A program made the translations under genes and the position numbers. A stretch of DNA of 9,520 bases from Sulfurimonas sp. (GTDB taxonomy: Bacteria; Campylobacterota; Campylobacteria; Campylobacterales; Sulfurimonadaceae), in the NCBI GenBank assembly GCA_027044845.1, contig JALUBM010000049.1, positions 1-9,520 on the forward strand. Reading direction: 5' to 3'. Under the pieces are notes generated by a model, which searched no databases, was not told where the DNA came from, and saw only the letters and a program-made list of their open reading frames with translations. This document shows, one piece after another, positions 8,356 through 9,520 of this stretch. Position 1 is the first letter of the stretch. The number at the start of each line of letters is the position of its first letter.

Positions 8356-8611
8356 CCTCGTACTTCTTTGCAATGGAATCTTTTGTAACTTTTACTAATG
8401 TGTCATCATTAAGTTTTACAGTTAAGAAGTTATCTTCAACTTTATGAATAACAACGATGAAACCGCCATTTGTAATGACTTTATCACCTTTTTTGAGAGC
8501 TGCCAACATCTCTTTTTTAGCCTTAGCTTCTTTTTGCTGAGGACGAATAATTACATAATACATAATTGCAATTAAAAATACAAACGGTAGTAGTTGAGAG
8601 ATAATTTCCAT
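8345..8611 (-). CDS. yajC: Sec translocon accessory subunit YajC
   Basis: This is an 88-residue single-span inner-membrane protein that associates with SecDF. The N-terminal helix (about 5-22) is followed directly by the family hallmark RPQQK (23-27), and the cytoplasmic domain contains KKGDKVITNGGF (40-51) and a beta-rich C-terminal half. The length is typical of the smaller YajC proteins. The ATG is preceded by AAGGAAG at 8626-8620 with 8 nt spacing. It is the first gene of the minus-strand operon, with promoter-like elements in the 108-bp gap to lnt, and its end overlaps secD. The yajC-secD-secF order is the standard bacterial arrangement. Confidence 0.97.
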   Translation of the reverse strand: MEIISQLLPFVFLIAIMYYVIIRPQQKEAKAKKEMLAALKKGDKVITNGGFIVVIHKVEDNFLTVKLNDDTLVKVTKDSIAKKYEDEA

Positions 8612-8631
8612 ATCTTTTGCTTCCTTATTAG

Positions 8632-8648
8632 ACTTCTTTTTAAGAAGT
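8632..8648. repeat. Small perfect inverted repeat in the yajC leader
   Basis: ACTTCTT (8632-8638) and AAGAAGT (8642-8648) are perfect reverse complements separated by three T residues. In the yajC transcript they could form a 7-bp hairpin with an AAA loop, starting about 20 nt before the start codon and ending 5 nt before the Shine-Dalgarno. The first arm (CUUCUU) could instead pair with the Shine-Dalgarno AAGGAAG, with one G-U pair. No U-tract follows on the minus strand, so it does not look like a terminator for either gene. In such AT-rich sequence it may be chance. Confidence 0.45.
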
Positions 8649-8668
8649 TTATTTATAAAATTTCAACA

Positions 8669-8685
8669 ATTATACAAAAATTATA
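8669..8685 (-). promoter_or_regulatory. Tandem -10 boxes for the yajC-secD-secF-leuS-lptE-folC operon
   Basis: On the minus strand, two exact TATAAT hexamers occur at 8685-8680 and 8674-8669, 11 bp apart, one per helical turn. The second is preceded by TTTTTG. No -35 box is recognisable at the expected distance, which fits the Campylobacterota housekeeping sigma factor, known to rely on -10 and T-rich upstream sequence. Predicted starts near 8673 or 8662 would give a leader of about 50-60 nt containing the inverted repeat and the yajC Shine-Dalgarno. This is inferred from sequence only. Confidence 0.6.
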
Positions 8686-8707
8686 CTAATAAGCTCTTAA
8701 AATTGCG

Positions 8708-8713
8708 TATAAT
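8708..8713 (+). promoter_or_regulatory. -10 box of lnt, placed for a leaderless transcript
   Basis: An exact TATAAT ends 6 nt before the A of the lnt ATG (8720). With the usual distance from -10 to transcription start, the mRNA would begin at or within a base or two of the start codon. No Shine-Dalgarno lies between this box and the ATG (sequence TTCAAA), which agrees with leaderless initiation. Weaker TATAC-type hexamers at 8671 and 8682 could supply a leadered transcript, though that leader would also lack a ribosome site. Confidence 0.55.
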
Positions 8714-8719
8714 TTCAAA

Positions 8720-9520
8720 ATGAAACCATTCACAAAAAATATTTTATTAGCAATACTCACTGCAACACTTTTTAGTGCCTTTATATATTTTGAATATTTT
8801 GCAATTTCAAATAAACTTATAAACACTCTTTTTGGTCTTAGTGCGATTGCCCTTCTTTTATACATTCCTAAAAAAGCGATACTTGTTGCGGGATTTTTTA
8901 TCGGACTTTTTTGGTTTTATTGGATAGGGTTTAGTTTTAAATATCAGGGTGTCGGATATATGGAACCTATCGTTACCTTTGGTTTTGGCATTTTGTATCT
9001 TCTTTTTTTTGCACCACTTGCCCTAAGTAATAAACCCTTAGTCCGTGCTATTTTGCTTTTTGGACTCAGCTTCATAGAACCTTTAGGCTGGAACTGGATG
9101 AAAATCGAACTGCCGTTTATCAATAGTTATATCGGTGTTTATAAATATCAATTTCTTACCGTTTTACTCGCCTTAGCTCTGCCTTCACTCATAAAAAACA
9201 AAAATTATAAATTTTTGCCGTTACTCTTGCTCATCTTCGCATTTAATTACGGCTATCCAAAACAAGCGGATGCTCCTTTAAAAATCAAACTTATACAAAC
9301 AAATATTCCTCAAAATCTCAAATGGAAAAGGAAATCACTTTACCCTACGATACAAATGGTTTATCAAGAGATTTACAAAGCACAGAAAGAGGGATACGAT
9401 GTTGTCATCTTTCCTGAATCTGTGTTTCCTTTATTTATGAATGAAACACCTCGACTGCTAAAAGAGTTATTAGAGGCTTCTAAAGGGATTAGTATCGTGG
9501 CTGGTTCACTGCTACATGAG
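8720..9520 (+). CDS. lnt: Apolipoprotein N-acyltransferase, C-terminus cut by window edge
   Basis: Lnt is the inner-membrane enzyme that adds the third acyl chain to the N-terminal cysteine of lipoproteins, using phospholipid as donor. The ATG opens a frame of 267 codons that runs off the right edge. The family is usually 400-520 residues, so roughly a third or more is missing. The first ~180 residues are a run of hydrophobic helices, including a Trp/Tyr-rich stretch FFIGLFWFYWIGFSFKY and, near 120-130, SFIEPLGWNWMK. The periplasmic nitrilase-like domain begins with LKIKLIQTNIPQNLKW and contains IFPESVFP, whose Glu233 is the first residue of the Glu-Lys-Cys triad. The Lys and Cys lie beyond the edge. 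It is transcribed away from yajC, as also recalled for Cj1095 beside Cj1094c. No Shine-Dalgarno is present. An in-frame stop at 8690-8692 and no other initiation codon before the ATG fix the start. Confidence 0.93.
   Translation, partial: MKPFTKNILLAILTATLFSAFIYFEYFAISNKLINTLFGLSAIALLLYIPKKAILVAGFFIGLFWFYWIGFSFKYQGVGYMEPIVTFGFGILYLLFFAPLALSNKPLVRAILLFGLSFIEPLGWNWMKIELPFINSYIGVYKYQFLTVLLALALPSLIKNKNYKFLPLLLLIFAFNYGYPKQADAPLKIKLIQTNIPQNLKWKRKSLYPTIQMVYQEIYKAQKEGYDVVIFPESVFPLFMNETPRLLKELLEASKGISIVAGSLLHE

Noticed and set aside
1..9520. Search for CRISPR arrays, tRNA/rRNA genes, insertion sequences, phage genes, toxin-antitoxin pairs or defence systems
   Set aside because: Apart from the 108-bp promoter gap and junctions of 20 nt or less, the window is fully occupied by recognised coding sequence. 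No regular spacer array, cloverleaf, transposase or terminal inverted repeat was seen.

Overview
The window is AT-rich bacterial chromosome, and its gene order points to a Campylobacterota (Epsilonproteobacteria) genome, most likely a free-living Sulfurimonas-like lineage. From memory, the run yajC-secD-secF-small membrane protein-leuS-lptE-folC, with lnt divergent at the head, is also the order in Helicobacter pylori (around HP1545-HP1551) and, in large part, in Campylobacter jejuni (around Cj1088c-Cj1095). The organism call is an inference from synteny and protein character. No rRNA or other species-level marker is present.

Layout, in order of transcription on the minus strand from 8611 down to 1: yajC, secD, secF, a four-helix membrane protein of unknown function, leuS, an LptE-like lipoprotein gene, a GGDEF diguanylate cyclase gene, and folC, which is cut by the left edge. 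All junctions are tight, from an 11-nt overlap to about 20 nt, with no visible terminator and Shine-Dalgarno sequences embedded in the preceding gene or gap. The eight genes therefore look like one transcription unit of at least 8.6 kb. On the plus strand, lnt starts at 8720 and is cut by the right edge. The only real intergenic region (8612-8719, 108 bp) holds divergent promoter-like -10 boxes and a small inverted repeat in the yajC leader. No other gap exceeds about 20 bases.

Functionally, YajC-SecD-SecF assist Sec translocation. Lnt completes acylation of exported lipoproteins. The LptE-like protein is an exported lipoprotein of the LPS assembly machinery, so it is a client of both. LeuRS and FolC are housekeeping enzymes for translation and folate. 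The diguanylate cyclase is the one signalling gene. It lies between lptE and folC, where H. pylori (from memory) has nothing. It carries an unidentified N-terminal region of about 320 residues, a coiled coil, and a GGEEF domain with an intact inhibitory site.

I found no mobile element, CRISPR array, tRNA, rRNA or obvious new system. This is mainly a conserved housekeeping region. The points most worth checking are the uncharacterised sensor half of the cyclase, the conserved but unexplained membrane protein, the apparently leaderless lnt transcript, and the unusual start codons (TTG for leuS, GTG for folC).
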